Source: Rubrivivax sp. (lineage in GTDB: Bacteria; Pseudomonadota; Gammaproteobacteria; Burkholderiales; Burkholderiaceae_C). Taken from it: a stretch of DNA of 64,000 nt. Positions within the stretch are counted from its first letter, which is position 1; each line of letters opens with the position of its first letter. The position numbers were made by a program, and so were the translations under genes. Shown piece by piece: positions 22,853-32,482 of this stretch. The notes beneath the pieces are model-generated. The model was not told the origin of the DNA. It searched no databases and saw only the letters and a program-made list of their open reading frames with translations. The stretch lies in assembly GCA_021300575.1 (NCBI GenBank), contig JAJTDM010000009.1, positions 1 through 64,000 on the forward strand, in the 5' to 3' direction.

Positions 22853-23533
22853 ATGGGATGCATTCTCAAAGGCGGCGGCGGTCTCTACAGCCGCGTGGTG
22901 GTGGGGGCCGTGCTGCTGGCTGCCGGCAGCGGCTCGCGCATCGGGCACCGGCCCAAGAGCCTGCTGGAGCTGGGCGGCGTGCCGCTGATCAGGCGCCAGC
23001 TCATCGCCCTGTCCGGGGCCGGGGTGGACGAGGTGGTGGTGGTGCTGGGTCACCACGCCGACCTGATCGAGCCGGTGGTGCAGGCCTTTCCGGTGACCGT
23101 GGTGCGCAATCCCAGTCCTGACGACGGGCAGGTCTCCTCCCAGCGCATCGGCCTGGCGGCCCTGGCGGGCAAGCTGGATGCCGTCGTCGTGGCCCTGGCC
23201 GATCAGCCGCTGATCCAGGCCCAGGACATCAGCGACCTGATCGGCGCCTTCAAGAAGCGGCCGGCCGGCACTTCCGTCGTATTCCCGCAGGTGCATGGAG
23301 AGCCCGGCAATCCGGTGATCTTCAGCGCCGAGGTGCGCGATCAGATCCTGACCGGCGGGGCGAACGTGGGCTGTCGTCAGTGGCGAGGCGCCCACCCTGA
23401 GGCGGCAGCGCCGTTCGTCACGGACAACCGCCGCTACCGCCTGGACATCGACACCGAAGAAGACCTGGCAGCCTTCCAGCGAGACACCGGACACCGTCTG
23501 TACTGGCCGGCCAGCGTGGCGGCGCCCGCGTGA
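22853..23533 (+). CDS. mocA: Molybdenum cofactor cytidylyltransferase (MocA-like)
   Basis: A 226-residue nucleotidyltransferase of the MobA/MocA family. It starts VVGAVLLAAGSGSRIGHRPKSLLELGG, the NTP-binding signature, and has ADQPL for metal binding. The context shows the likely product: CoxL needs molybdopterin cytosine dinucleotide, which MocA makes from CTP and Mo-molybdopterin. It is 30 bp after coxF and overlaps the next gene by 4 bp. GMP-transferring MobA is the alternative, but position argues for MocA. Confidence 0.85.
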   Translation: MGCILKGGGGLYSRVVVGAVLLAAGSGSRIGHRPKSLLELGGVPLIRRQLIALSGAGVDEVVVVLGHHADLIEPVVQAFPVTVVRNPSPDDGQVSSQRIGLAALAGKLDAVVVALADQPLIQAQDISDLIGAFKKRPAGTSVVFPQVHGEPGNPVIFSAEVRDQILTGGANVGCRQWRGAHPEAAAPFVTDNRRYRLDIDTEEDLAAFQRDTGHRLYWPASVAAPA

Positions 23534-24255
23534 GTCCTTCCGGCGCGACGCCTGGATTCCGCAGCCTGTGGCCCACGCCCTTGGGCGTGCACCGCTACGC
23601 CGAGGCCGCGGAACTGAACCCGCTGCTGGTGCGGGTGTTGAGCGCCCTGCGCATCGCCCAGGTGCAGTCGCGGGTGCGAGGAGGTGAGCCGCCACCGGCG
23701 TCCGCGTTCTTTGCCAGTGACGACGATCTGGTCGACCGTATCCGGCTGCCCGAGTGGCAGGGATTTCTGCGCTTCGTGGTGGAGTCGCTGCGCGACACGG
23801 TCAAGACTGCTAACGCGGGGGTCTGGCCTGCGCAGGGCCTGGACCTGCGCATCAGCCTGGACGGCATGTGGTTCCAGATGTCCAACGGCGGCGCGTTCCA
23901 CGACGTGCACAGCCACGGCAACTGCTCGTGGTCCGGGGTGTACTGCGTGCAGGTGGACCCGCAAGAGCGCCGGGTCTCCCATGCCACCTACGGGTCCGCC
24001 AATGGCGTGACGCGCTTCTTCGGGCCGCGCTTCGAGCGGCTGGGCGGCGCCCGCATCGACCTGGGCAACGCCTATCTGCAGGACGCCCACCTGGACGTTG
24101 ACCCGGTGCCGGGTCAGTTGCTGATCTTTCCCTCCTGGCTGGCGCACCAGGCGCTGCCCTACGCGGGTGAGCAGGAGCGCGTGATCATTTCCTTCAACGC
24201 CAGCGTGCACGCCGCGCAGGGTACCCACCCCTTGCACCGCTACGCGGCCACTTGA
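23530..24255 (+). CDS. Putative 2-oxoglutarate/Fe(II)-dependent oxygenase
   Basis: A 241-residue protein like the TIGR02466 family of putative 2OG-Fe(II) oxygenases. The predicted iron-binding triad is HDVHSHGN (HxD/H region, about residues 126-133) plus a distal His in PSWLAHQALPY, followed by RVIISFNA, which would hold the 2-oxoglutarate carboxylate. The GTG start overlaps the mocA stop (GTGA), so it is translationally coupled to the CO dehydrogenase cluster. The substrate is unknown and I know of no such gene described as part of cox clusters. Confidence 0.75.
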   Translation: MSPSGATPGFRSLWPTPLGVHRYAEAAELNPLLVRVLSALRIAQVQSRVRGGEPPPASAFFASDDDLVDRIRLPEWQGFLRFVVESLRDTVKTANAGVWPAQGLDLRISLDGMWFQMSNGGAFHDVHSHGNCSWSGVYCVQVDPQERRVSHATYGSANGVTRFFGPRFERLGGARIDLGNAYLQDAHLDVDPVPGQLLIFPSWLAHQALPYAGEQERVIISFNASVHAAQGTHPLHRYAAT

Positions 24256-24284
24256 GCCCGCGGACCTGGGGGGCTGTCAAGTTC

Positions 24285-24803
24285 TCAGGCCAGGTAGGGG
24301 CGATTGGGCAGCTCATTGGGGTTGCCCTGCCCCTGCCTCTGAGGAAAGTGCTGGAGCATCAGCGCTTCCACCGCCCCGATGGCCTGCATCAGCCCGGGCT
24401 CGAAGCGCCCCGCGCGGAACTCCTGTCGCATGACGTCGACCATGGATTCCCAGTGGCCCGGCGGTGCGTGGCGCGCGATGCCTCGGTCGGCGACGATCTC
24501 GATCTGGTGTTCGGCCAGCAGCAGGTAGATCAGCACGCCGTTGTTGGCTTCGGTGTCCCACACGCGCAGCTTGCCGAACATGGACACGGCGCGTTCCCGC
24601 GCGCTGGCGCCGCGCCACAGGTAGCTCAGGGGCAGGCCAGCCTCCACGCAGACGCGGATCTCGCCCGTGTGGAGCTTCTCGCTTTGCGCGATGCGCTCCG
24701 CGATACGCGCCAGCGCCTGCGGGCCCAGGGCGCGCCGCGTATCGGATTCATCGAACCAGCGATGACGCATCAGGCGTGCCAGACGTCTCAGGCCAAGGCT
24801 CAT
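24285..24803 (-). CDS. TPM-domain protein (second of two)
   Basis: A 172-residue protein with a single TPM domain (AERIAQSEKLHTGEIRVCVE through NNGVLIYLLLAEHQIEIVADRGI). There is no signal peptide, so it is probably cytoplasmic or a peripheral membrane protein. TPM proteins next to LemA are common, but their role is poorly known. The ATG at 24803 would overlap the intended stop of the upstream TPM gene (TGATG) once that gene's frameshift is repaired, which strongly supports this start. Confidence 0.82.
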   Translation of the reverse strand: MSLGLRRLARLMRHRWFDESDTRRALGPQALARIAERIAQSEKLHTGEIRVCVEAGLPLSYLWRGASARERAVSMFGKLRVWDTEANNGVLIYLLLAEHQIEIVADRGIARHAPPGHWESMVDVMRQEFRAGRFEPGLMQAIGAVEALMLQHFPQRQGQGNPNELPNRPYLA

Positions 24804-25842
24804 CACCAACTCCCTCCTGCGCCGCCGCCGCCGAAGTCGCCGCCGCCTGAGGAGAATCCCCCAAAGCCGCCCCCCCGCCTGCGAAACCACCGCCTGACCC
24901 GCCGCCGCGGGACCAGCCCCCATCACCGAAGACCACAGGCCCGCTCCGGCCGGTGCCGCCGCGCCGTGCACCCAGACCTCGAAGTGCCGAGCCCAGGCCC
25001 AGCACGCCTACGACAAACAAGGCGGCGAGTCCCGCGCCAACCCCCAGCAAAAGGCTTTGGGTGACCCACCAGACCACACCGCCGGCCGCACCACCCGTCA
25101 GCACCGCGCCCAGCTTGCGGCCCACTATCGCACTCAGCACGCCACCGGCCACAGGCACGGCCACGAACAGAAAAGCTAGCAGGTCTTCGGCCTGGAAACC
25201 GTCTTCGGCGGCACCGCCTCGGGCGCGCTCGGGCTGGGGCAGACCTTCGCCGCGAATGCGGGCCATGAGCGCGTCCAGGCCCTTGTCCAGGCCGCCGGCG
25301 TAGTCCCCGGTCTTGAAGGCCGGTGTGATGATGTCGCGCACGATCTGGCGTGCTGCAAGGTCAGGCACCGCGCCTTCCAGCGCCTTGGCCGGGGCGATCC
25401 ACAGCCTTCGGTCGTTCTTGGCCACCACCAGCAGCAGGCCGTCGCCCACGTCTTTGCGGCCGATCTTCCAGGTTTCGCCCACGCGCTGCGTGAAGGCCGC
25501 GATGTCCTCGGGCTGGGTGGTGGCCACCATCAGCACCACGATCTGCGGCCCGGCCTGCGCCTCGAAGGCCGCGAGCTTGGACTCCAGGGCCTCGCGCTGC
25601 GCCGTGGACAGGGTGCCAGTGGCGTCCATCACGCGCGCCGTCAAGGCCGGGACGGGTTGAAGATCCTGCGCCCGCACCGGGCCACTGAGCAGGGCCACCA
25701 GGCCCCAGATCGTCAACAGCTTGAGGGCGACCAGCAGGCCCCAGGCCGCCAGCGTGCGGACTGTATGTACCGCACGCACCGAAAGCACCGTACGTACCGT
25801 GGGGCCAGGGGCGTCCGGGGCCAAGCCGTTGACAGGGCGCAT
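24803..25842 (-). pseudogene. TPM-domain membrane protein, frameshifted in a poly-G tract
   Basis: The frame starts at 25842 with a signal sequence, then the TPM domain (ARVMDATGTLSTAQREALESKL through VGDGLLLVVAKNDRRLWI), a central stretch with membrane segments, and a Gly/Ser-rich tail. As read, the frame continues to 24748 with atypical Ala/Ser/Pro residues. A run of seven C on the plus strand (24870-24876) shifts the frame. With one more G in the coding strand the tail becomes a normal Gly-rich end (...GGGGAGGSW) and stops at 24803, exactly overlapping the next start. It is therefore a slippage-prone tract, a sequencing error or a recent mutation. Confidence 0.8.
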
Positions 25843-25859
25843 GGTTCCTCGTCAGCGCA

Positions 25860-26510
25860 TCACTTCGAGGCTGCGGGTGCCGGGCTGGCCGGTTGCTTGT
25901 CGAAACTCACCGCCGGCGGCGCCGAGATGGCGGCTTCGTTCTGCACGGTGAAGCTGGGCTTGACCGCATAGCTGAAGACCATGGCCGTCAGGTTGGACGG
26001 GAATCGGCGCACCAGCACGTTGTATTCCTGCACCGCCTTGATGTAGCGGTTGCGCGCCACGGTGATGCGGTTCTCGGTGCCCTCCAACTGCACCCGCAGG
26101 TCCTGGAAGCCTTGGTTGGCCTTCAGGTTGGGGTAGCTTTCGCTCACCACCAGCAGCCGGGCCAGCGCGCTGCCCAGTTCGCCCTGCGCTTTCTGGAAGC
26201 GCTCGAACGCCTGCGGGTCGTTCAGGGTCTGCGGCGTGACCTGGATGGACGTGGCGCGCGCGCGCGCCTCCACCACCTTGGTCAGCGTCTCCTGCTCGAA
26301 GTTGGCTTCGCCCTTGACCGTGGCCACGATATTGGGAATGAGGTCGGCGCGGCGCTGGTATTGGTTCATCACCTCGGACCACGCGGCCTTGGTCTGCTCG
26401 TCCAGGGTCTGGAACTGGTTGTAGCCGCAGCCCGACAGCAAGGTGGCGGCGGCCAGCATCAGCGCGGCCAGCCAGCGCCGCGACAGGGAGGTTTCAGGAC
26501 GTGACCACAT
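25860..26510 (-). CDS. lemA: LemA-family lipoprotein
   Basis: A 216-residue LemA protein. A signal peptide with lipobox (LLSGC, Cys around residue 28) indicates membrane anchoring. The body has the conserved LemA pattern: LDEQTKAAWSEVMNQYQRRADLIPNIVATVKG, then QFDR-type helices and the end motif VQEYNVLVRRFPSNL. LemA proteins form helical bundles in the envelope and often pair with TPM proteins, as here in the order lemA-TPM-TPM. The ATG at 26510 is chosen to give a compact signal peptide; a longer frame to 26552 is possible. Confidence 0.88.
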   Translation of the reverse strand: MWSRPETSLSRRWLAALMLAAATLLSGCGYNQFQTLDEQTKAAWSEVMNQYQRRADLIPNIVATVKGEANFEQETLTKVVEARARATSIQVTPQTLNDPQAFERFQKAQGELGSALARLLVVSESYPNLKANQGFQDLRVQLEGTENRITVARNRYIKAVQEYNVLVRRFPSNLTAMVFSYAVKPSFTVQNEAAISAPPAVSFDKQPASPAPAASK

Positions 26511-26627
26511 GGGGGGCTCGCTTTCCGGTAAGGCGTGGGACAGAACTCGCAAGATGGGGACGGCGCGGGAGATTCAAGCCCCGGACGGCGGGTGAAGTTG
26601 CGCCCATCGGCCTCACCTCGAGGCTTC

Positions 26628-27707
26628 TCATGCCACCCCCAGGCATACGCCCAGACCGCGAGCGGCCTCCACCAGCGGGTGGTCCGGGGGCACATGGCGG
26701 CTGCGGCCCGCCACCTCGCTCAGCGGCACGCTGATGCAGGCATCGGCCTGCAGGGCCACCATGTGGCCGAACCCGCCCTGCACGGCCAGGCGCGCCGCAG
26801 CGTGACCGAAGCGCGTGGCCAGCACGCGGTCGTAGGCGGTGGGGGTGCCGCCGCGCTGCACATGGCCCAGCAGCGTGGTGCGCACCTCGGACTGCAGGTG
26901 CGGTTCCAGCAGGGCGCGCAAGCGTTCGCCCACCCCGCCCAGGCGCACCGGGTCCGGGCTGTCGGCCAGGGTGTGCGCCACGGTCATCGAGCCGCCGGCC
27001 GGCGCGCAGCCTTCGGCGATGCAGATCAGGGTGCTGCCGTCGCGTCCGGCCGCGCCGGCGGCGGCCTCGCGCTGCTGGCAGCAGCGCAGCACCCGTTCCG
27101 GCTCGAAGGGCAGTTCGGGCAGCAGGATCACGTCGGCCCCGCCGGCGATGCCGCCCTCCAGCGCGATCCACCCGGCGTAGCGCCCCATGGTTTCCACGAT
27201 CATCACCCGCCCGTGGCTGCGCGCCGTGGTGCGCAGCCGACCCAGCGCTTCGGTGACGATCGCCACGGCGCTGTCGAACCCGAAGGTGCGCTCGGTCAGG
27301 GCGATGTCGTTGTCGATGGTCTTGGGCACGCCAATCATCGGCAGGCCCAGGGCATGCAGCCTGGCGGCGATGTCCATGGTGCCGTCGCCGCCGATGGCCA
27401 GCACGCCGTCCAGCCCCGCCTGGCGGGCGCAGGCCAGCACCTGGGCGGACACGTCTGCACCTCCCAGGGCGAAGTCGTGGAAGGGGTCGGCCCGGTTGTG
27501 CGTGCCCAGGATGGTGCCGCCCTGGTCCAGGATGTCGTCCACGTCTGCCACCTGCAGCGGGCGCATCCGGTTGCGCATCAGCCCCAGGAACCCGCGCTCG
27601 ATGCCGGTGACCCGCACGCCGGCGTGCAACAACTCCAGCGTGGCCGCACGGATCACCGCGTTCAGGCCCGGACAGTCGCCGCCGCCAGTGAGGATGCCGA
27701 TGTGCAT
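26628..27707 (-). CDS. pfkA: 6-phosphofructokinase
   Basis: A 359-residue phosphofructokinase that phosphorylates fructose 6-phosphate in glycolysis. [16 protein letters not shown] lies at the N-terminus, and the catalytic TIDND is present in VPKTIDNDI. The phosphoryl-donor site reads GGDGT, where Gly is typical for ATP users, while Lys precedes TIDND as in pyrophosphate users. Such a mixed pattern occurs in the actinobacterial-type group, so the donor cannot be settled from sequence. The ATG at 27707 directly precedes the fold. It is divergent from hemE. Confidence 0.9.
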   Translation of the reverse strand: MHIGILTGGGDCPGLNAVIRAATLELLHAGVRVTGIERGFLGLMRNRMRPLQVADVDDILDQGGTILGTHNRADPFHDFALGGADVSAQVLACARQAGLDGVLAIGGDGTMDIAARLHALGLPMIGVPKTIDNDIALTERTFGFDSAVAIVTEALGRLRTTARSHGRVMIVETMGRYAGWIALEGGIAGGADVILLPELPFEPERVLRCCQQREAAAGAAGRDGSTLICIAEGCAPAGGSMTVAHTLADSPDPVRLGGVGERLRALLEPHLQSEVRTTLLGHVQRGGTPTAYDRVLATRFGHAAARLAVQGGFGHMVALQADACISVPLSEVAGRSRHVPPDHPLVEAARGLGVCLGVA

Positions 27708-27846
27708 GGGTCTATATTGTGCGAGCGGTTGCAGTGCCGGCCCGCTGAGGTCGCGCAAGTCCGTCCGATGGTCATGCCGTGCGGGCCGCGCGGGGCCCGC
27801 AGGCTGTGGAGGCCTGGGCCGCGCCGCAGGTTTGACGCCTGGACAC

Positions 27847-27881
27847 TTGGGAATGTCAGCCGCCGTGGCCATAATCGACGG
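27847..27881 (+). promoter_or_regulatory. Sigma-70-like promoter of hemE, predicting a leaderless mRNA
   Basis: TTGGGA (27847-27852), a 17-bp spacer and CATAAT (27870-27875) form a good promoter. The expected start is seven bases beyond the -10, which is the A of the hemE ATG at 27882. No ribosome-binding site fits between. Confidence 0.5.
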
Positions 27882-28964
27882 ATGTTCGCACCGCTCCAAA
27901 ACGACAGCTTTCTGCGCGCCTGTCTGCGCCAGCCCACGCCCCACACGCCCGTGTGGCTGATGCGCCAGGCCGGGCGCTACCTGCCCGAGTACTGCGCCAC
28001 GCGCGCCAAGGCCGGCAGCTTCATGGGCCTGGCCACCAACGTGGACTACGCCACCGAGGTGACGCTGCAGCCCCTGGAGCGCTACCCGCTGGACGCCGCC
28101 ATCCTGTTCAGCGACATCCTGACCGTGCCCGACGCCATGGGCCTGGGCTTGAGCTTCGCGCAAGGCGAAGGCCCGCGCTTCGCGCATCCGGTGCGCGACG
28201 AGGCGGCGGTGGCGGCGCTGCAGGTGCCCGACCTGGACAAGCTGCGTTATGTGACCGACGCCGTCACCTCGATACGCCGGGCGCTGAACGGCCGCGTGCC
28301 GCTGATCGGCTTTTCCGGCAGCCCTTGGACGCTGGCCTGCTACATGGTCGAGGGCGCTGGCTCCGACGACTACCGGCTGGTCAAGAGCATGCTCTACGGC
28401 CGCCCGGACCTGATGGAGCGCATCCTGCAAGTCAACGCGCAGGCCGTGGCGGCCTACCTGAATGCGCAGATCGATGCCGGCGCCCAGGCGGTGATGGTGT
28501 TCGACAGCTGGGGCGGGGTGCTGGCTGACGGCGCTTTCCAGCGCTTCAGCCTGCGCTACACGCAGCAGGTGGTGCAGGCGCTGCAGCGCGAGAAGGACGG
28601 CGTGCGCATCCCGGTGATCGTCTTCACCAAAGGGGGCGGGCTGTGGCTGGAGCAGATCGCCGGCATCGGGGCCGACGTCGTGGGCCTGGACTGGACGGTC
28701 AACCTCGGTGCCGCCCGTGCACTGGTGGGGGACCGCGTGGCCCTGCAAGGCAACCTCGACCCGAACGTGTTGTTCGCCCCGCCCGAAGCCGTGGCGCGCG
28801 AGGCGCGTGCGGTGCTGGACAGCTTTGGCCGGCCGCAGCGTGCCGATGGCACCTGGGACGGCCACATCTTCAACCTGGGCCATGGCATCAGCCAGTTCAC
28901 CCCGCCAGAGCACGTGACGGCGCTGGTGCAGGCGGTGCACGAGCACTCGCGGACGCTGCGCTGA
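27882..28964 (+). CDS. hemE: Uroporphyrinogen decarboxylase
   Basis: A 360-residue cytosolic enzyme of heme synthesis that removes four carboxyl groups from uroporphyrinogen III. Signature 1 [15 protein letters not shown] is near residue 22, signature 2 [16 protein letters not shown] near 145, and the catalytic Asp region is [16 protein letters not shown]. The C-terminal [15 protein letters not shown] is intact. It lies before priA, a pairing seen in other Burkholderiales near the atp operon. Confidence 0.96.
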   Translation: MFAPLQNDSFLRACLRQPTPHTPVWLMRQAGRYLPEYCATRAKAGSFMGLATNVDYATEVTLQPLERYPLDAAILFSDILTVPDAMGLGLSFAQGEGPRFAHPVRDEAAVAALQVPDLDKLRYVTDAVTSIRRALNGRVPLIGFSGSPWTLACYMVEGAGSDDYRLVKSMLYGRPDLMERILQVNAQAVAAYLNAQIDAGAQAVMVFDSWGGVLADGAFQRFSLRYTQQVVQALQREKDGVRIPVIVFTKGGGLWLEQIAGIGADVVGLDWTVNLGAARALVGDRVALQGNLDPNVLFAPPEAVAREARAVLDSFGRPQRADGTWDGHIFNLGHGISQFTPPEHVTALVQAVHEHSRTLR

Positions 28965-29345
28965 GCCGCTCGGCCAGCGCCGTCGGGCGAGCACGGCATG
29001 ACGCCGTGTGCGCGGTGAGTGAGCACTTAGCATCGCAGTTATCCCCATTTTTCGGGCCTTCCCAGGGGGTGGGTTTTTCCGGGTCGCCGGGTCGCCTCCA
29101 GCGGGGGCAGACTGCGCTAAGTTGTTGATTTTTCGAAGGGCTGGGGGTTGCTGATAAATGAGGCAATCCAGCGGGAGACCGCATGAATCAAGGGTTTGGC
29201 GAGTTCCAAACCGGGTTGCCCACAAAGTTATCCACAGAATCGGTGGACAGGCCAAAAACCCTATGCACATCATGAACTTGGGTGCGAATTCTCAATCCTG
29301 GACGAAGACCTTGGCGCAAGTTGAGAGTGCGCAGTCTGGGGTGGC
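28965..29345. other. 381-bp intergenic region hemE-priA with DnaA-box-like sites
   Basis: A hairpin CACGGC-ATGAC-GCCGTG (28992-29008) without T tract follows hemE. Further on are TTATCCCCA (29039-29047), TTGCCCACA (29216-29224), the perfect DnaA box TTATCCACA (29228-29236) and CTATGCACA (29261-29269), all in the same orientation. The middle part (29117-29160) is relatively AT-rich. I see no gene here; the short frames lack ribosome sites. Confidence 0.45.
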
Positions 29346-31433
29346 GTGAAGGCTGGCAGAGCGTTGTCCGAAACCGTGAATGCTGTCGTGGAAGGCCCGT
29401 TTGAGCGTCTGTCGGTGGCGGTGGAGACACCGCAGCATGCGGGCTTGGGTGGGCTGCTGGACTACCGGGCGCCATCGGTCCTGGCGGCCGGTACCCTGGT
29501 GCGCTGTCCGCTGGGCCGGCGCACCGTGCCCGGCATCGTGTGGGGCGAGCAGGAAGGTGGGCACACACCCAGCGATCGCCTGCGCGACGTGGCCGAGGTG
29601 ATGCACAGCCTGCCGCCGCTGCCGGCCGCCTGGCGGGCTTTGGTGGATTTCGCTGCCGGCTACTACCAGCGCGGCGTCGGCGAACTGGCCTTGTCGGTGC
29701 TGCCGCCTGAACTGCGCAAGCTCAGCGGGCCGCAGGTCGCCAAGCGGGTGGCCCGCCTGCTGAAGAGCCCGCCTGCGGCGCCGGGCGGCCCGGCTCCCGA
29801 GTGGCCGGCCCTGACGGCCGAGCAGGCCGCAGCGCTGGAGGGGCTGCCGCTGGTGGGCCCAGTGCTGCTGCACGGCGCCACGGGCAGCGGCAAGACCGAG
29901 GTCTACCTGCGCGCCGCTGATCGGGCCCTGCGTTCAGGTCGGCAGGTCCTCGTGCTGGTGCCCGAGATCAACCTCACGCCGCAACTGGAGGCGCGCTTCG
30001 CGCAGCGTTTTCCGGACCGCGTGCTGGTGGCCCTGCACAGCGGCCTCACCCCCGCGCAGCGGCTCAAGCATTGGCTCACGGCCCACCTGGGGCTGGCCGA
30101 CCTGGTCCTGGGCACGCGGCTGGCCGTCTTCACCCCCTTGTCGCGGCCCGGGCTCATCGTCGTCGACGAGGAGCACGACCCGTCCTTCAAGCAGCAGGAG
30201 GGCGCCCGTTACTCGGCGCGTGACCTGGCCGTCTACCGCGCCCGGCTGGAACAGGTGCCCGTGGTGCTGGGCTCGGCCACGCCGTCGCTGGAGAGCTGGC
30301 AGCGCGGCCTGGAGGGGCGCTACCGCCGCTTGTCCATGCCCACGCGCATTGGGAGCGGCGTGATGCCCGAAGTGCGCCTGCTGGACATGTCGCAGCAGCC
30401 GCGCGAGCGAGGCGAGAACGCCCCCGCCCTGGCCGCGCCGCTGCTGAGCGCCATCGAGGAGCGCAGGGCCCGGGGCGAGCAGAGCCTGCTGCTGCTCAAC
30501 CGTCGCGGCTACGCCCCCGTGCTGCACTGCGGTGCCTGCAGCTGGAAGAGCCAGTGCCCGCACTGCAGCGCCTGGCGCGTCTTCCACAAGCAGGACCGCA
30601 CCCTGCGCTGCCACCACTGCGGGTTCACCGAGCGCGTGCCGCGCGCCTGCCCCGACTGCGGCAACCTGGACATCGCGCCCGTGGGTCGGGGCACGGAAAA
30701 GCTCGAGGAGCAGATGGCCGCCCTGCTGCCCGGTGCGCGGGTGGCACGCATCGACGCCGACACCACGCGCACCAAGGGCTCGCTGGATGCGCAGTTGGCC
30801 GCCGTGCATGACGGCGAGGTGGACGTGCTGGTGGGCACGCAGATGGTGGCCAAAGGGCACGACTTCCGCCGCATCACCCTGGTGGCTGCGGTCAACCCCG
30901 ACGGCGCGCTGTTTGCCAGCGATTTCCGCGCCGCCGAGCGGCTTTTCGCGTTGCTGCTGCAGGCCGCGGGCCGGGCCGGGCGTGACGCGGCGGCCGCGCA
31001 CCGCAGCCAGATGTGGCTGCAGACCTGGCACCCCCACCACCCGCTGTACGCGGCGCTCAAGCGCCACGACTTCGAGGCCTTCGCGGCCCAGCAACTGCTG
31101 GAACGGCGTCAGGCCGGCCTGCCCCCGTTCAGCCACCTGGCCCTGTTGCGGGCCGAGGCCCGAACACCACAAGAAGCGCGGGCGTTTGTGGAAGCCGCCG
31201 CCGCCGCGGCTGCGGCCCTGGCGTCGGCGGCGGGTGTCACCTTGTACCCGGCGGTGCCGCCGCCCGTGGCCCGGGTGGCCGACGTTGAGCGCATGCAGAT
31301 GTTGCTGGAGTCGCCCTCGCGCACCGTCCTCCAGCGCCTGCTGGCGGACTGGACCCCGGTGCTCCACGGGCTGCGCAGTGACCACCGCGGGGTGCTGCGC
31401 TGGGCCGTGGACGTGGACCCGCTGGCGATCTGA
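29346..31433 (+). CDS. priA: Primosomal protein N' (replication restart helicase)
   Basis: A 695-residue superfamily 2 helicase that recognises stalled forks and reloads the replisome. The N-terminal DNA-binding domain (RLSVAVETPQHAGLGGLLDY) is followed by Walker A GATGSGKT (about 177-184), DEEH (about 275-278), the zinc region with CGAC, CPHC, CHHC and CPDC, and helicase C motifs (LVGTQMVAKGHDF, LLLQAAGRAGR). The GTG at 29346 is the first start; others lie slightly downstream. Complete. Confidence 0.94.
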   Translation: MKAGRALSETVNAVVEGPFERLSVAVETPQHAGLGGLLDYRAPSVLAAGTLVRCPLGRRTVPGIVWGEQEGGHTPSDRLRDVAEVMHSLPPLPAAWRALVDFAAGYYQRGVGELALSVLPPELRKLSGPQVAKRVARLLKSPPAAPGGPAPEWPALTAEQAAALEGLPLVGPVLLHGATGSGKTEVYLRAADRALRSGRQVLVLVPEINLTPQLEARFAQRFPDRVLVALHSGLTPAQRLKHWLTAHLGLADLVLGTRLAVFTPLSRPGLIVVDEEHDPSFKQQEGARYSARDLAVYRARLEQVPVVLGSATPSLESWQRGLEGRYRRLSMPTRIGSGVMPEVRLLDMSQQPRERGENAPALAAPLLSAIEERRARGEQSLLLLNRRGYAPVLHCGACSWKSQCPHCSAWRVFHKQDRTLRCHHCGFTERVPRACPDCGNLDIAPVGRGTEKLEEQMAALLPGARVARIDADTTRTKGSLDAQLAAVHDGEVDVLVGTQMVAKGHDFRRITLVAAVNPDGALFASDFRAAERLFALLLQAAGRAGRDAAAAHRSQMWLQTWHPHHPLYAALKRHDFEAFAAQQLLERRQAGLPPFSHLALLRAEARTPQEARAFVEAAAAAAAALASAAGVTLYPAVPPPVARVADVERMQMLLESPSRTVLQRLLADWTPVLHGLRSDHRGVLRWAVDVDPLAI

Positions 31434-31458
31434 AGCGCGCCCGTGTCGGGCCGCAGGG

Positions 31459-32427
31459 TCAGCCCGGTGGCCGCACGTCGAACCACCACACCAGGGCGGA
31501 CAGCGTCACAAAGGCCAGCACCGTGCTGGCCATGATGATCCGCGCCACCCGGCCGTTGTCCGCGCCGTAACGCTCGGCCAGCAGCGAGACGTTGCTGGCG
31601 CTGGGCAGGGCGGCCACCAGCGTCAGCACCAGAATCTGGAAGCCCGTGAGCGGCACGCCCAGGGCGCGCGCGGCCGCCCCCACGCTGAACACCAGCAGCG
31701 GGTGCAGAACCAGCTTGATGGCAGCCACTGGCAGGTACAGCGCGGGTGGGGTGCGGCCGTGCGCGTGCTGACCGGCGCGCCACAGCACAGCCCCAATGGT
31801 GAACAACGCCACCGGGGAAGCCGCGTCTGCCAGCATGCGCACCACCGTGTCCACCGGCCCGGCCAGATGCAGTCCGGTGGCCTGGCTGGCCGCGCCCAGG
31901 GCGATGGCCCAGGGCAGGGGGTTGGCCAGCGTGCCCTTGAGCGCCTTGACCATGGCCGTGCGCGCGCCCTGGCCGGAGGCCTCGTGCGCCTGGGCCAGGC
32001 CGATGCACAGCGAGCTGGTGATGAAGATGTCCACCAGGATGGTGCAGATGGCCGGGCCTGCCGCGGCCGGCCCCAGCAGCGCCACCAGCAGCGGCACGCC
32101 CATGAAGCCCGTGTTGGGAAAGGCCGCTACCAGGGCGCCGAAGGCGGCGTCCTTGAGGTGCACCCGGCGGCTCCAGGTGACGGCCACGGTGAAGAACACC
32201 AGCAGCAGTGCACACAGCATCCATACGCCGAACATGCCCGGGTGCAGCAACTCCAGCACCGGCGTGTTCGCGCCAAAGCGAAACAGCATGCAGGGCAGCG
32301 CGAAGTACAGGACGAAGCTGTTCAGCCCGGTGATGGCGCTCTCGGGCAGCACCTTCTGCCGGCCAGCCAGGAAGCCGCACAGCACCAGTGCGAAGAACGG
32401 GGTGGTGACGGACAGGATCGCATCCAT
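31459..32427 (-). CDS. AEC-family membrane transporter (auxin efflux carrier type)
   Basis: A 322-residue integral membrane carrier with about ten hydrophobic helices. The family pattern is visible in FPNTGFMGVPLLVALLG (helix 4 region) and in the C-terminal repeat ALPSASNVSLLAERYG. Bacterial AEC proteins carry dicarboxylates or similar organic acids. No substrate hint comes from the neighbours. The start at 32427 leaves a 55-bp divergent gap to the sppA-like gene, which must hold both promoters. Confidence 0.85.
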   Translation of the reverse strand: MDAILSVTTPFFALVLCGFLAGRQKVLPESAITGLNSFVLYFALPCMLFRFGANTPVLELLHPGMFGVWMLCALLLVFFTVAVTWSRRVHLKDAAFGALVAAFPNTGFMGVPLLVALLGPAAAGPAICTILVDIFITSSLCIGLAQAHEASGQGARTAMVKALKGTLANPLPWAIALGAASQATGLHLAGPVDTVVRMLADAASPVALFTIGAVLWRAGQHAHGRTPPALYLPVAAIKLVLHPLLVFSVGAAARALGVPLTGFQILVLTLVAALPSASNVSLLAERYGADNGRVARIIMASTVLAFVTLSALVWWFDVRPPG

Positions 32428-32482
32428 GACGGTTCCGAGTATCGCCACAATCATCGAATCCGCAATAGCAGAGGAACTGGGC

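Noticed and set aside
27700-27725. A leaderless start for pfk from CAATAT just before its ATG
   Set aside because: The -10 match is only three of six and no -35 is found at the right distance.
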